Shown here in pieces: positions 1-8,891 of a stretch of 64,000 nucleotides of DNA; position 1 is the stretch's first letter, and the number at the start of each line of letters is the position of its first letter. The stretch is taken from the NCBI RefSeq assembly GCF_029761935.1, contig NZ_CP121699.1:3224001-3288000 (forward strand), written 5' to 3'. This DNA comes from Microbacterium testaceum (GTDB taxonomy: Bacteria > Actinomycetota > Actinomycetes > Actinomycetales > Microbacteriaceae). A program made the position numbers and the translations under genes. The notes below the pieces were generated by a model that saw only the letters and a list, made by a program, of their open reading frames with translations, was not told where the DNA came from and made no database searches.

Positions 1-807
1 GTCGCCTTCGAACCGCCTCTCGAGCTCGCCGACCAGGTCGCCTTCGGCATGCGTGTCGCCGCCGAGGAGTTCATCGCCCAGCTCGGCGTGCACGATCTGG
101 TGTGCACCGAGCTGCGCGTCGTGCTCTCGGGTGAACGAGGAGAACGCAGTGAGCGCGTGTGGCTGCACCCCGGTTCGTTCGACGCCGCCGGGGTGGTCGA
201 CCGCGTGCGCTGGCAGCTCGCCGAAGACGCGCAGGGCATCTTCGGTAGCGGGGTCGCGGGGGTGCACATCGAGCCGGAGGCCGTCGACGCCGCAGCGCAC
301 CACGCCAAGGGGCTGTTCGGGGCCGGACCCGACGAGCGGGTGCATCACGCTCTCTCTCGCGTCCAGGCGATGCTCGGCCACCGCGGCGTGGTCACCCCCA
401 CGATCGGTGGCGGACGCTGGCTCGCCGAGCGTCAGGTGCTCGTGCCGTGGGGTGATCGGGCGATCACCGAGAAGGTGCGGACGCGGCCGTGGCCGGGCAG
501 CCTCCCCGACCCTCTGCCCGCCACCGTCTATCCGGAGCCGCGTCTGGTGGGGGTCACCGACATCGCCGGTGCGCCGGTCACGGTGGGCGAACGCGACGTG
601 CTGAGCGCTCCGCCGGCCGTCCTCGAGACCGCCGGGCAGCGACGCCGCATCAGCGAGTGGGCGGGTCCGTGGCCGATCAGCGAGCGGGGGTGGGATGCCC
701 TGCGGGCGCGCAAGGCTCACCGGTTCCAGGTGGTCGACACCGATGGCGGTGCCTGGTTGCTGGTGGTCGAAGAGGGCGAGTGGAGAGCAGAGGGACGCTA
801 TGACTGA
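1..807 (+). CDS. imuB: ImuB, Y-family polymerase-like mutasome protein (C-terminal part)
   Basis: The frame is open from base 1 to TGA at 805-807, so this is the last 268 residues of a gene that starts before the window. The first visible residues, FEPPLELADQVAFG, resemble the stretch at the start of the C-terminal half of actinobacterial ImuB proteins. dnaE2, the usual partner, starts 39 bases downstream on the same strand. ImuB is known as a catalytically inactive Y-family homologue that binds the beta clamp and brings DnaE2 to DNA lesions for mutagenic repair. The polymerase core, clamp-binding motif and any SOS box would lie upstream and cannot be checked. The visible part ends in a small beta-rich region with tryptophans (GAWLLVVEEGEWRAEGRYD). 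A true DinB is possible but less likely next to dnaE2. Confidence 0.8.
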   Translation, partial: VAFEPPLELADQVAFGMRVAAEEFIAQLGVHDLVCTELRVVLSGERGERSERVWLHPGSFDAAGVVDRVRWQLAEDAQGIFGSGVAGVHIEPEAVDAAAHHAKGLFGAGPDERVHHALSRVQAMLGHRGVVTPTIGGGRWLAERQVLVPWGDRAITEKVRTRPWPGSLPDPLPATVYPEPRLVGVTDIAGAPVTVGERDVLSAPPAVLETAGQRRRISEWAGPWPISERGWDALRARKAHRFQVVDTDGGAWLLVVEEGEWRAEGRYD

Positions 808-846
808 GGCTCCGCGCACCCCCGGTCCGCAGAAGGGGTCGCGCTG

Positions 847-3800
847 ATGGGGTGGACCAACCCTCCCGTGAAGTGGTCCGAGCTCGAGCGCGTGCTCAGC
901 GACGCCCGCAGACCCACCGGCGCACCGCCGAACGGCGACGGCGGTGACAGCCCCGCCTGGTCGCACAAACGCGGAGCCTACGTACCGCCCTCGATCGAGC
1001 GGCCCACCGATACGGTGCCCTACGCCGAGCTCCACGCGCACTCGTCGTACTCGTTCCTCGACGGCGCGTCCTCACCCGAAGAACTCGTCGAAGAGGCCGA
1101 GCGCTTGGGGCTGCACGCTCTCGCCCTCACCGACCACGACGGCTTCTACGGCATCGTGCGATTCGCCGAGGCGGCCGAACAGCGGGCCGTGAACACCGTC
1201 TTCGGCGCGGAGTTGTCGCTCGGGCTCCCCGGCCCCCAGAACGGGGAGGCGGACCCGACCGGCTCGCACCTGCTCGTCCTGGCCCGCCAGGAGGAGGGTT
1301 ATCACCGCCTCGCCGCCGCCATCACCCACGCCCAGCTGACCGGTGCAGAGAAGGGCCGGCCGGTCTACGACCTCGAAGACCTCGCGGAACGAGCCGGGGG
1401 ACCGGGCGACCCGCAGTGGGCGGTACTCACCGGATGCCGCAAGGGGGCGGTACGCCAGGCGCTCGCCTTCGAGGGTCCGGCCGGAGCCGCGCGTGAACTC
1501 GACACCCTCGTCGACCTGTTCGGCACCGAGGCGGTCTATGTCGAGCTGATGGATCACGGCGATCCGCTCGACTCGCGCCGCAACGACGTCCTGGCCGCGC
1601 TCGCCGCCGAGCGAGGGTTGCCGATCCTCGCCACCAACAACGTGCACTACGCCGCTCCGCAGAAGGAGCTGTTGGCCGCCGCCGTCGCCGCGGTGCGGGC
1701 GAACCGGGGCCTCGACGAGCTCGACGGCTGGCTCCCCTCCCATGCCGGGGCGCATCTGCGTTCGGGGGTCGAGATGGCGGCGCGGTTCCGGCGCTACCCG
1801 GGAGCGGTGGCGCGCACGGTCGAGCTCGCCGATGAGATCGCTTTTCCGTTGCGTCGGGCCAAGCCCGCCCTGCCGAAGCAGAAGGTACCCGAGGGGCACA
1901 CGCCCATGTCGTGGCTGCGGCACCTGGTCTGGGCGGCCGTACCGCGCAAGTACCCGAATCTGTCCGACGACGACCGGCGACGCATCGAACGCGAGCTCGA
2001 GGTCATCGAGATGAAGGATTTCCCGGGCTACTTCCTCATCGTCTACGGCATCGTGGCCGAGGCGCGGCGGCGCGGAATCCTGTGCCAGGGGCGGGGGTCG
2101 GCGGCCAACAGCGCCGTCTGCTATCTGCTCGACATCACCGCCGTCGACTCGATCTTCTACAAGCTGCCGTTCGAACGGTTCCTCTCGAGCCTGCGCGACG
2201 AAGAGCCCGACATCGACGTCGACTTCGACTCCGACCGTCGCGAAGAGATCATCCAGTGGGTCTACGGCGAGTACGGGCGTGAACGAGCGGCGCAGGTCGC
2301 GAACGTGATCCAGTACCGCCCCAAGAACGCCGTGCGCGACATGGCCCGTGCGCTCGGGCACTCCCCGGGCCAGCAGGATGCCTGGTCGAAGCAGGTCGAG
2401 CGGTGGGGAGCCACCCTCGAGAGCGGAGCCGATCACGACATCCCCGACCAGGTCATCGAGTTCGCGTCGGAGCTGTTGAAGGCGCCGCGCCACCTCGGCA
2501 TCCACTCCGGGGGAATGGTGCTCACGGACCGCCCGGTGGGCGAGGTCGTCCCCATCGAGCACGCGCGGATGGAGAACCGCACGGTGATCCAGTGGGACAA
2601 GGACGATGCCGCGTGGATGGGGCTGGTCAAGTTCGACCTCCTGGGCCTCGGCATGCTCGCGGCCCTGCAGTACTGCTTCGACCTGATCCGCGACGCCACG
2701 GGGGAGGAGTGGGAACTGTCGACTCTGCCGAAGGAAGAGAAGGCGGTGTACGACATGCTCTGCCGTGCGGATTCGATCGGGGTGTTCCAGGTGGAGTCGC
2801 GCGCGCAGATGGGTCTTCTGCCCCGGTTGCAGCCCCGCACGTTCTACGACCTCGTGGTGCAGATCGCCCTCATCCGCCCCGGCCCGATCCAGGGCGGGGC
2901 CGTCCACCCGTTCGTGCGCCGCAAGCTCGGCCAGGAGCCGATCACCTACGTGCACCCCAAGCTCGAGCCGGTGCTCTCACGCACCATGGGAGTACCGGTG
3001 TTCCAAGAACAACTCATGCAGATGGCCGTGGCCATCGGCAACTGCTCCGCCGAAGACGCCGATCTGCTGCGTCGCGCCATGGGATCCAAGCGTGGTCTGG
3101 AGCGGATCGACTCCTTGCGGGAGACGCTCTACGCGGGCATGGCCGAGAACGGCCTGGTGGGGCAGGTCGCCGACGAGCTCTACGCCAAGATCCAGGCCTT
3201 CGCGAACTTCGGTTTCGCGGAGTCGCATTCGCTGTCGTTCGCTCTTCTGGTCTACGCCAGCTCCTGGATCAAGCTGCACTACCCGGCCGCCTTCCTCGCC
3301 GGGCTCCTGCGCGCACAGCCCATGGGGTTCTACTCGCCCGCCACACTCACCGCCGATGCCCGCCGGCACGGGGTGCAGGTACGTCGGCCCGATCTGCTGC
3401 GCTCGGGGGTCGAGGCGACCCTCGAGCCTGTGGACGACACGGACAGCGAGAGGGGATCGGAGCGGACGGATGCCGCGGGGACGGCGAGAGGGGCGGATGC
3501 CGCGGGGGCGGCGAGAGGGGCGGATGCCGCGGGGGCGGATCCGGCGGGGGCGGCGTCACCGGGTTCGGCACCGCGGCGGGCGAGGAGGCCGGCGACCGGG
3601 CTCAAGGCGTGTGCTCACGCGATCCAGCCGCCGACGGGGGAGTTCGACCCCGCCGAGGCCGATGAGACGCTCGCCCATCGCCGCGACGGGGGTTTCGCCG
3701 TGCGTCTCGGGCTGGCCGGCGTCACCGGAATCGGAGCCAAGGTCGCCGCGCGCATCGTCGACGAGCGAGAGAACGGCGGAGACTACCGCGACCTGCGCGA

Positions 3801-4398
3801 CCTCGTGCGGCGGACGGGATTGGTCACGGCTCAGCTCGAAGCCCTCGCCACGGCGGGAGCGTTCGACTGCCTCGGGCACACGAGGCGCGAGGCGATCTGG
3901 TTGTCGGGGTCGGCCGCCCTCGACCGTCCGGAGTTCCTCCCCGACTCCCTGGTGGCCGTCCAGCCTCCTTTGTTCACCGACCCGTCGAGCTACGAGATCC
4001 TCGCATCCGACCTGTGGGCCACGGGCCTGTCGGCGGACGACCATCCGCTCACCCATTTCCGGGCCGCGCTCGATGCCCGCGGGGTGCTGACCTCGCGTGA
4101 GCTCCGCACCTTCGAGACCGACCGGCGCATCGAGGTGGCGGGGCTCGTGACGCACCGACAGCGGCCGGCCACGGCATCCGGGATCACGTTCCTCAACCTC
4201 GAAGACGAACACGGCCTGATGAACATCATCTGCTCGGTCGGCGTGTGGAACAGATACCGCCGCGTCGCGCGCGAATCACCCGCTCTCATCGTGCGCGGGA
4301 TGCTGGAACGCTCGGTTGAGGGAGTGACCAACGTGGTCGCCGACGGATTCACCGATCTGCGCGTGGGAGTGTCCCACGCGTCGCGAGACTTCCGATGA
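847..4398 (+). CDS. dnaE2: Error-prone DNA polymerase III alpha subunit DnaE2
   Basis: This 1183-residue C-family polymerase performs translesion synthesis with ImuB after DNA damage. A PHP domain comes first (HAHSSYSFLDGAS from about residue 63, TDHDGFYG near 98). The palm carries PDIDVDFDSDRRE with catalytic Asp455 and Asp457, and the third Asp is Asp597 in VKFDLLGLG. The tandem helix-hairpin-helix and an OB fold (VAGLVTHRQRPATASGITF) lie near the C-terminus. It is about 100 residues longer than many DnaE2 proteins, partly because of an Ala/Gly/Arg low-complexity insert at about 874-915 encoded by 27-bp repeats. The ATG at 847 is 39 bases after imuB and has no strong Shine-Dalgarno, so co-transcription with imuB is likely. 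SOS control would be expected from family knowledge but the promoter is outside the window. Confidence 0.96.
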   Translation: MGWTNPPVKWSELERVLSDARRPTGAPPNGDGGDSPAWSHKRGAYVPPSIERPTDTVPYAELHAHSSYSFLDGASSPEELVEEAERLGLHALALTDHDGFYGIVRFAEAAEQRAVNTVFGAELSLGLPGPQNGEADPTGSHLLVLARQEEGYHRLAAAITHAQLTGAEKGRPVYDLEDLAERAGGPGDPQWAVLTGCRKGAVRQALAFEGPAGAARELDTLVDLFGTEAVYVELMDHGDPLDSRRNDVLAALAAERGLPILATNNVHYAAPQKELLAAAVAAVRANRGLDELDGWLPSHAGAHLRSGVEMAARFRRYPGAVARTVELADEIAFPLRRAKPALPKQKVPEGHTPMSWLRHLVWAAVPRKYPNLSDDDRRRIERELEVIEMKDFPGYFLIVYGIVAEARRRGILCQGRGSAANSAVCYLLDITAVDSIFYKLPFERFLSSLRDEEPDIDVDFDSDRREEIIQWVYGEYGRERAAQVANVIQYRPKNAVRDMARALGHSPGQQDAWSKQVERWGATLESGADHDIPDQVIEFASELLKAPRHLGIHSGGMVLTDRPVGEVVPIEHARMENRTVIQWDKDDAAWMGLVKFDLLGLGMLAALQYCFDLIRDATGEEWELSTLPKEEKAVYDMLCRADSIGVFQVESRAQMGLLPRLQPRTFYDLVVQIALIRPGPIQGGAVHPFVRRKLGQEPITYVHPKLEPVLSRTMGVPVFQEQLMQMAVAIGNCSAEDADLLRRAMGSKRGLERIDSLRETLYAGMAENGLVGQVADELYAKIQAFANFGFAESHSLSFALLVYASSWIKLHYPAAFLAGLLRAQPMGFYSPATLTADARRHGVQVRRPDLLRSGVEATLEPVDDTDSERGSERTDAAGTARGADAAGAARGADAAGADPAGAASPGSAPRRARRPATGLKACAHAIQPPTGEFDPAEADETLAHRRDGGFAVRLGLAGVTGIGAKVAARIVDERENGGDYRDLRDLVRRTGLVTAQLEALATAGAFDCLGHTRREAIWLSGSAALDRPEFLPDSLVAVQPPLFTDPSSYEILASDLWATGLSADDHPLTHFRAALDARGVLTSRELRTFETDRRIEVAGLVTHRQRPATASGITFLNLEDEHGLMNIICSVGVWNRYRRVARESPALIVRGMLERSVEGVTNVVADGFTDLRVGVSHASRDFR
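3467..3547 (+). repeat. 27-bp tandem repeat inside dnaE2
   Basis: Three in-frame units begin at 3467, 3494 and 3521, each starting CGGATGCCGCGGGG. Units 1 and 2 differ at one base; unit 3 matches for its first 18 bases and then diverges. They encode a nine-residue ADAAG(T/A)ARG repeat in a linker between the polymerase core and the C-terminal domains. Confidence 0.9.
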
Positions 4399-4414
4399 CG
4401 TCGGACGCCATCAC

Positions 4415-4420
4415 TAGACT
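4415..4420 (+). promoter_or_regulatory. Candidate -10 box TAGACT for the DUF2510 protein gene
   Basis: TAGACT lies 43 bases before the ATG at 4463, in the short gap after dnaE2. It matches the TANNNT boxes seen before other genes in this window. An AGGGGAAA ribosome-binding site follows at 4453-4460. No convincing -35 is visible. Confidence 0.5.
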
Positions 4421-4462
4421 CGGGCCATCTCGCCCGGTTCCGCACCTGACAGGGGAAACGAC

Positions 4463-5827
4463 ATGACCGACACTCCCACTCCGCCCGACGGCTGGTATCC
4501 CGACCCCGCCGGAGGGGGCGGTCTGCGCCGCTGGAACGGCACCGGCTGGACCGACGAGGTGCGCTCCGCCACGGAATCCGCGTCGGCGCACGACGCCGCG
4601 CCGCGACCCGGCGACAGCTCGGCGGACCAGGGCTCCGCGGCCACCGAAGGGTCGTCGTACGACATCTCGTCGAGCCTCGACCCGCAGGAGCACTCCGCAG
4701 GCGCGGCGCACGAGGGAGCGTCGGCCGACGCTTCGGCGCACGCGGGCACTCCGTCGCACGAAACCCCGTCGGCGTACGCCGCAGGCGGTGCGGACAGCCA
4801 CGACACGCACGGCCCTGTCGGCGCGCACGGTGCGGCCGTGCCGCTCACCGCCTCCGAGCCGGCGGCTCCTGCTCCGCACGACCCGGCTCCGCACGACTCT
4901 GTCGCGCACGACTCAGCCGCGCACGACTCTGTCGCGCACGAGTCCCCGTCGCATGACTCCGCAGCGCCCGAGTCCGCCTCGCACCGCTCGGCGTCGCACG
5001 GCTCGACATCGTCCGACTCCGCGCCCTCGGCGGCTCCGGATTCGGCGTACTCCGCCGCCGGGGCAGCCGCCGGCGCGGGCGTGCCGCCCGTGGCTCCGCC
5101 CGCAGCCCCCGTGGCTCCGCCCACCGCCCCCGTCGCTCCGCCCGCAGCCCCTGCCTACACGTCCGCGCCGGCTTTCCCGGGCGCGCCGGCTTCCTCCTCC
5201 GCTCCGGCGTACCCCTCCGCTCCGGCGTACGCCGGAGCGGCCGGGGCCGGCTACGCCGCGGTTCCGGGCTACCCGAGCGCACCCCCGGTGTCGTACGACA
5301 CCGCGGCCCCTCGCCGCGACATCAAGACCAACACCGTGTGGGTGTGGCTCATGGTCTTCCTCCCGGTGCTCAACCTGCTCGGAATAGTCATCTTCGACTG
5401 GTCGTCGTACTTCCGAGACTCCTTCTACGCCGGTGTGTACTCCTACGACTCCGGCTCGGCGTCGATGGCCGGTACCAACGCCGCGACCGCACTGATCACC
5501 GTGGTGACATCGGTCGTCAGCATCGTCGTCTCGGCGCTCACCGTTCTGTTCGCCTTCCTCGACTGGCGTCAGCTGCGCGCGCGCGGTGTCGATCGCCCGT
5601 TCCACTGGGCCTTCAGCTTCTTCGTGCTGGTCGTCGGCTCGGGCCTGGTCTACATCATCGGTCGCGGCGTGATCCTGCGTCGCCGCACCGGCTCGGGCCT
5701 CGCTCCGATCTGGGCGTCGGTTGCGGTCAACCTCGCCGTGGTGGTCGGGTTCATCGTCTGGATCGTCGTGCTGGTGTCGCAGCTGACAACTCTCATCAGC
5801 GAGTTCTCCAGCAGCTACGGGTACTGA
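4463..5827 (+). CDS. DUF2510 protein with long low-complexity linker and four membrane segments
   Basis: This 454-residue protein is of unknown function. Residues about 7-35 form a DUF2510 motif ([12 protein letters not shown], then [13 protein letters not shown]), a short Trp-rich module typical of actinobacterial membrane proteins. Residues about 60-200 are Ser/Ala/His-rich with a repeating HDS(V/A)AH pattern. Residues 200-285 are a Pro/Ala linker with repeated VAPP(A/T)AP and SAPAY units. Four hydrophobic segments follow from about residue 290 ([73 protein letters not shown]). The linker would place DUF2510 away from the membrane, probably on the cytoplasmic side. It appears to be a single-gene unit ending at a strong hairpin. 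Confidence 0.88.
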   Translation: MTDTPTPPDGWYPDPAGGGGLRRWNGTGWTDEVRSATESASAHDAAPRPGDSSADQGSAATEGSSYDISSSLDPQEHSAGAAHEGASADASAHAGTPSHETPSAYAAGGADSHDTHGPVGAHGAAVPLTASEPAAPAPHDPAPHDSVAHDSAAHDSVAHESPSHDSAAPESASHRSASHGSTSSDSAPSAAPDSAYSAAGAAAGAGVPPVAPPAAPVAPPTAPVAPPAAPAYTSAPAFPGAPASSSAPAYPSAPAYAGAAGAGYAAVPGYPSAPPVSYDTAAPRRDIKTNTVWVWLMVFLPVLNLLGIVIFDWSSYFRDSFYAGVYSYDSGSASMAGTNAATALITVVTSVVSIVVSALTVLFAFLDWRQLRARGVDRPFHWAFSFFVLVVGSGLVYIIGRGVILRRRTGSGLAPIWASVAVNLAVVVGFIVWIVVLVSQLTTLISEFSSSYGY

Positions 5828-5828
5828 C

Positions 5829-5871
5829 GCGAAGGGGGTGCGGCCGATCTCGTCGGCGGCGCCCCCTTCGC
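5829..5871 (+). terminator. Hairpin terminator after the DUF2510 gene
   Basis: GCGAAGGGGG at 5829-5838 pairs with CCCCCTTCGC at 5862-5871. The loop holds a second stem, GCCGA/TCGGC. It starts two bases after the stop codon and has no T-run, as is usual for high-GC actinobacteria. Confidence 0.7.
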
Positions 5872-5994
5872 CCTCGTCGATGACGCTGTATGACGCTGTG
5901 TTCCGTTCCGCGACGGCGTCGCCCCGGGCCCGCCGTGGCGGACATACGCTCCTCGAACCGACGCCCGATGTCGGTTCCGCCGGGGAGGCCACAC

Positions 5995-6660
5995 ATGTCC
6001 GCACCATCCATCGCCCAGCAGATCGACGACTTCAACGCCGGTTTCGAGGCGCAGATCGGCGATCGTCTCGCCGCTGTCTTCTCGGATGAGCAAAGTGAAC
6101 TCCGTGCGGCCGGCGTGCCGATCAGCGCGCTCGGCGCAAACGACACCGCTCCCGACGCCGACCTGCTCACCGTTGAGGGCGAGACCGTTTCGTTCTCCTC
6201 CGTCCGCGACGACGCCGTGACCGTCGTCGTCTTCTACCGCGGAGCGTGGTGCCCGTACTGCAACATCACGCTCCGCACCTACCAACGGGATCTCCTCCCG
6301 GCGCTCGAGGAGCGCGGAGCACAGCTCGTGGCCGTCTCGCCCCAGACTGCCGACGGCACCGCGCAGAGCCAGACCAACGGTGCCCTCGGGTTCACGGTCC
6401 TCTCCGACCCCGGCAATATTCTGGCTAACCGGTTCGGAATCGTCACCGAGCCGAGCGGGCACGCGCAGCAGGCGCACACCGAGCTCGGTTTCGCCGTCTC
6501 GGACAGCAACGCCGACGCGACGGCGCGCGTGCCCTTCCCCTCCGTGTACGTCATCGACGGAGCGGGGCGCATCCGCTTCGCCGACATCCATGTCGACTAC
6601 ACCTCCCGCACCGAGGTCACGGACATCGTCAGTGCCGTCGACAGCCTCGACGACAACTGA
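5995..6660 (+). CDS. Peroxiredoxin-like (AhpC/TSA) protein
   Basis: This 221-residue thioredoxin-fold protein has the motif FYRGAWCPYCNITLRTYQ near residue 80. The CPYC pair sits where AhpC/TSA proteins carry the peroxidatic Cys. VTVVVFYRG before it and VSPQTADGTAQ after it match the peroxiredoxin-like family of about 200-220 residues. The likely role is cytosolic reduction of peroxides. The ATG at 5995 is chosen because GGGGAGG at 5982-5988 lies six bases upstream; the frame is open further upstream but without a ribosome-binding site. The gene stands alone and ends at a hairpin facing coaBC. The exact substrate cannot be told. Confidence 0.87.
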   Translation: MSAPSIAQQIDDFNAGFEAQIGDRLAAVFSDEQSELRAAGVPISALGANDTAPDADLLTVEGETVSFSSVRDDAVTVVVFYRGAWCPYCNITLRTYQRDLLPALEERGAQLVAVSPQTADGTAQSQTNGALGFTVLSDPGNILANRFGIVTEPSGHAQQAHTELGFAVSDSNADATARVPFPSVYVIDGAGRIRFADIHVDYTSRTEVTDIVSAVDSLDDN

Positions 6661-6661
6661 T

Positions 6662-6704
6662 CCGCGTCGACCGCCGGGGCCTTGCGCCGGGGCGGCCGAC
6701 GCGG
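6662..6704. terminator. Hairpin between convergent peroxiredoxin and coaBC genes
   Basis: CCGCGTCG at 6662-6669 pairs with CGACGCGG at 6697-6704, extended inward by GCC/GGC. It fills the 56-base gap between two convergent stop codons and could terminate both transcripts. Confidence 0.6.
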
Positions 6705-6716
6705 GGCGCGAGCGGT

Positions 6717-7919
6717 TCAGCGTCCGCGCACCGTCAGAACAGCGTCGATCACCGCGTGAGCTGTGTCGTCCTTCGAGCCGGACGCCGTCCCCAGGACCTC
6801 GCCGGCAGCGTCCACGATCATCAGCTTGTTGTCCGCCGCTTCGAATCCGCGCGTCCAACCGACCGCGTTCGCGGCCAGAAGGTCGACGCCCTTGCGTGCG
6901 GCCTTCATGCGAGCGCGCTCGAGGAGCTCGTCGTCGTCGGCCACGGTCTCGGCCGCGAACCCGACGATCGTCTGCCCGGGGCGGCGGGCGGTGGCGAGTC
7001 CCGCGAGGATGTCGCGGTTCTCGCGCAACTCGAGCGTGAGGCCGCCGGGGGAGTCCTGCTTCCGGAGCTTGTGTTCCGACACCGCGGCGACGGAGTAATC
7101 GGCGACAGCCGCCGCCATGACGATCACGTCGGCGTCGGGGGCCACGGCATCCATCGCCCGTCCCAACTCGTCAGCGGTCCCGGCGGCGATCACTTCGACG
7201 CGAGGGTCGGGGCGCACGTCCGCGTCGAGGTGCGCGGCGACGAGCGTCACGCGGGCGCCCCGGTCAGCGGCGGCCCGTGCGATCGCCACGCCCTGCCGAC
7301 CGCTCGAGCGGTTCCCGAGGAACCGCACGGGGTCGATGGGCTCGCGCGTTCCCCCGGCGCTCACGACGATCGAGAGCCCCTCGAGGTCGCGCGGACGCCC
7401 GACGAGCGCCAGGGCCGCGGCCACGATCTCTTCGGGCTCCGACATGCGACCGGGGCCCGAGTCGCCGCCCGTGAGCACGCCGTCGGCCGGTCCGACCACG
7501 TGCACGCCGCGAGAGCGCAGGACGTCCATGTTGTGCGCGGTGGCCGGGTGCCGCCACATCTCGGTGTGCATGGCCGGGGCGACGACGACCGGAGCGGTCG
7601 TCGCGAGGAGGGTCGTGCCGAGCAGGTCGGACGCCAGCCCCGCCGTCATCGCCGCGAGCGTGTTCGCGGTGGCGGGGGCGACGATCACCAGGTCGGCGGA
7701 CTGGCCCAGCGCGACGTGCCGGACACGCGCGACGTCATCGTGCACCGAGGTCGTCACAGGGTTGCGGCTGAGGGCCTCCCACGTGGGCAGGCCGACGAAA
7801 CGCAGGGCGTCCGCGGTCGGGATCACGTGCACGTCGTGCCCCGCCTTCACGAGCAAGCGCACGAGACTCACGGTCTTGTAGGCGGCGATGCCCCCGGTCA
7901 CTCCCACGACGACGAACAT
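6717..7919 (-). CDS. coaBC: Bifunctional CoaBC (phosphopantothenoylcysteine decarboxylase / phosphopantothenate-cysteine ligase)
   Basis: This 400-residue fusion catalyses two consecutive steps of coenzyme A synthesis: joining cysteine to 4'-phosphopantothenate, and FMN-dependent decarboxylation to 4'-phosphopantetheine. The N-terminal CoaC half begins MFVVVGVTGGIAAYKTVSL and carries APAMHTEMWRHPAT, the actinobacterial form of the PAMN loop. The CoaB half has VSAGGTREPIDPVRF, GNRSSGRQG, the KLRK loop and VGFAAET. The ATG at 7919 is chosen because the flavoprotein fold starts there; the frame is open for another 160 codons upstream but that sequence is not protein-like. It is transcribed away from the NRDE gene, and the divergent gap holds an unusual hairpin and repeat block. 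Confidence 0.96.
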   Translation of the reverse strand: MFVVVGVTGGIAAYKTVSLVRLLVKAGHDVHVIPTADALRFVGLPTWEALSRNPVTTSVHDDVARVRHVALGQSADLVIVAPATANTLAAMTAGLASDLLGTTLLATTAPVVVAPAMHTEMWRHPATAHNMDVLRSRGVHVVGPADGVLTGGDSGPGRMSEPEEIVAAALALVGRPRDLEGLSIVVSAGGTREPIDPVRFLGNRSSGRQGVAIARAAADRGARVTLVAAHLDADVRPDPRVEVIAAGTADELGRAMDAVAPDADVIVMAAAVADYSVAAVSEHKLRKQDSPGGLTLELRENRDILAGLATARRPGQTIVGFAAETVADDDELLERARMKAARKGVDLLAANAVGWTRGFEAADNKLMIVDAAGEVLGTASGSKDDTAHAVIDAVLTVRGR

Positions 7920-7978
7920 CGTCCCAGTCTTCCAGGTCGGCGTCCGCGACGGGGGTGGTGCGATGAGAACAGGGGGAG

Positions 7979-8043
7979 CGACGGGAACAGGCGGTTCCGA
8001 CGCCGAACGGCCTGTTCCCGTCGCGCGGCCTGTTCCCGTGACG
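7979..8043. repeat. Inverted plus tandem GGAACAGGC/GCCTGTTCC repeats between coaBC and the NRDE gene
   Basis: CGACGGGAACAGGC (7979-7992) pairs perfectly with GCCTGTTCCCGTCG (8010-8023), a 14-bp stem. The 17-base loop holds a second GTTC/GAAC stem. CGGCCTGTTCCCGT then recurs directly at 8026-8039, giving two 18-bp tandem units. A related GAGAACAGGGG lies near 7965. The block sits between divergent genes. Confidence 0.85.
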
Positions 8044-8099
8044 AACACGGGCCGCCGCACGGGGCTTCCGCGGCCCGCCCCGTCCGGGCCTCGCGCGGG

Positions 8100-8105
8100 T
8101 AGCGT
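8100..8105 (+). promoter_or_regulatory. -10 box TAGCGT, leaderless start of the NRDE gene
   Basis: TAGCGT ends seven bases before the ATG at 8113, so transcription would begin at or next to the start codon. No Shine-Dalgarno is present, which fits a leaderless mRNA. Confidence 0.55.
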
Positions 8106-8112
8106 TGTCGGA

Positions 8113-8877
8113 ATGTGCACGGTCGTGATTGACGTTCCCGCGAGTCCCGGTGAGCCCGTACGGGTGCTCGCCGTCCGCGATGAGGACCGCGACCGCCCCT
8201 GGCGGGGCATCGGTGCCTGGTGGCCCGAGCGCGACGGTGTCCTGGGCGTGCGCGATGACCGCGCCGGAGGAGCGTGGCTGGCCCTCGACCCGGCCGCTCG
8301 CCGGCTCGCGGTTCTGCTCAATCGCGAAGACCTGTCCGACCGTCCCGACGACGGCCTCGTGAGTCGGGGCGGTGTTCCCCTCGATGCGGTGGGGGCCGGC
8401 ATCCCGGATCATCCCGCCACGCGGGGGTTCAACCTCGTCGAGGTAAATGCCGCGGGAGCGCACCTCGTGGAGTGGGACGGCGTGGTCTCGCGTCGCACCG
8501 CACTCGCCCCGGGCACGCACATGGTCGCCCACCACGCGGTCGACGACCCGGGAACCCCGCGCATCGCGCGGTGGCTCGAGGCGTTCCGCGCGGCCGGCCC
8601 GGCGGCCGGCTCGGACTGGTGGATGCCGTGGCTCGGCGTGATCGAGAAGGCGACGCACGAGCCCGAGTCGTCGATCCTGCGGCGGGATGCCCACGACGGG
8701 CTCGTCCTCGAATCGCTCCTGGTCTGTGCGGTGAGCATCCGGCCCGACGGCGTGGACGTGCGCGAAGCGACCCTCGCCGAGCCGGGGCGATGGGACGACG
8801 GTCTGGTCGCGGCGCTGCGGGAGCGCACGCCGCTGACGAGCGCCGACCGAACCGCCCGGGTCGAAGCGCCGCAGTAG
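8113..8877 (+). CDS. NRDE / TANGO2-family protein
   Basis: This 254-residue protein begins MCTVV and continues with VLAVRDEDRDRPWRG and LLNREDLSDRP. The latter contains the Asn-Arg-(Asp/Glu) signature that names the NRDE family, related to human TANGO2. The conserved Cys at position 2 is retained. The biochemical function in bacteria is not firmly known; the eukaryotic relative is linked to lipid and haem handling. The ATG at 8113 is supported by a -10 box seven bases upstream and by the normal N-terminus of the family. The TAG stop forms the first bases of the -10 box of the next gene, tRNA-Arg. Confidence 0.85.
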   Translation: MCTVVIDVPASPGEPVRVLAVRDEDRDRPWRGIGAWWPERDGVLGVRDDRAGGAWLALDPAARRLAVLLNREDLSDRPDDGLVSRGGVPLDAVGAGIPDHPATRGFNLVEVNAAGAHLVEWDGVVSRRTALAPGTHMVAHHAVDDPGTPRIARWLEAFRAAGPAAGSDWWMPWLGVIEKATHEPESSILRRDAHDGLVLESLLVCAVSIRPDGVDVREATLAEPGRWDDGLVAALRERTPLTSADRTARVEAPQ

Positions 8878-8880
8878 GCT
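8875..8880 (+). promoter_or_regulatory. -10 box TAGGCT for tRNA-Arg
   Basis: TAGGCT lies 11 bases before the first tRNA base at 8892. It overlaps the TAG stop codon of the NRDE gene, so the promoter is embedded in coding sequence. Confidence 0.6.
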
Positions 8881-8891
8881 GGGACGATCCC

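Noticed and set aside
1072..2955. 627-codon open frame on the minus strand inside dnaE2
   Set aside because: It mirrors dnaE2 in a shadow frame, is rich in His/Arg/Asp without any fold pattern, and lacks a ribosome-binding site.
5880..5899. 10-bp tandem repeat ATGACGCTGT before the peroxiredoxin gene
   Set aside because: Only two copies without symmetry; probably chance or local slippage with no evident function.
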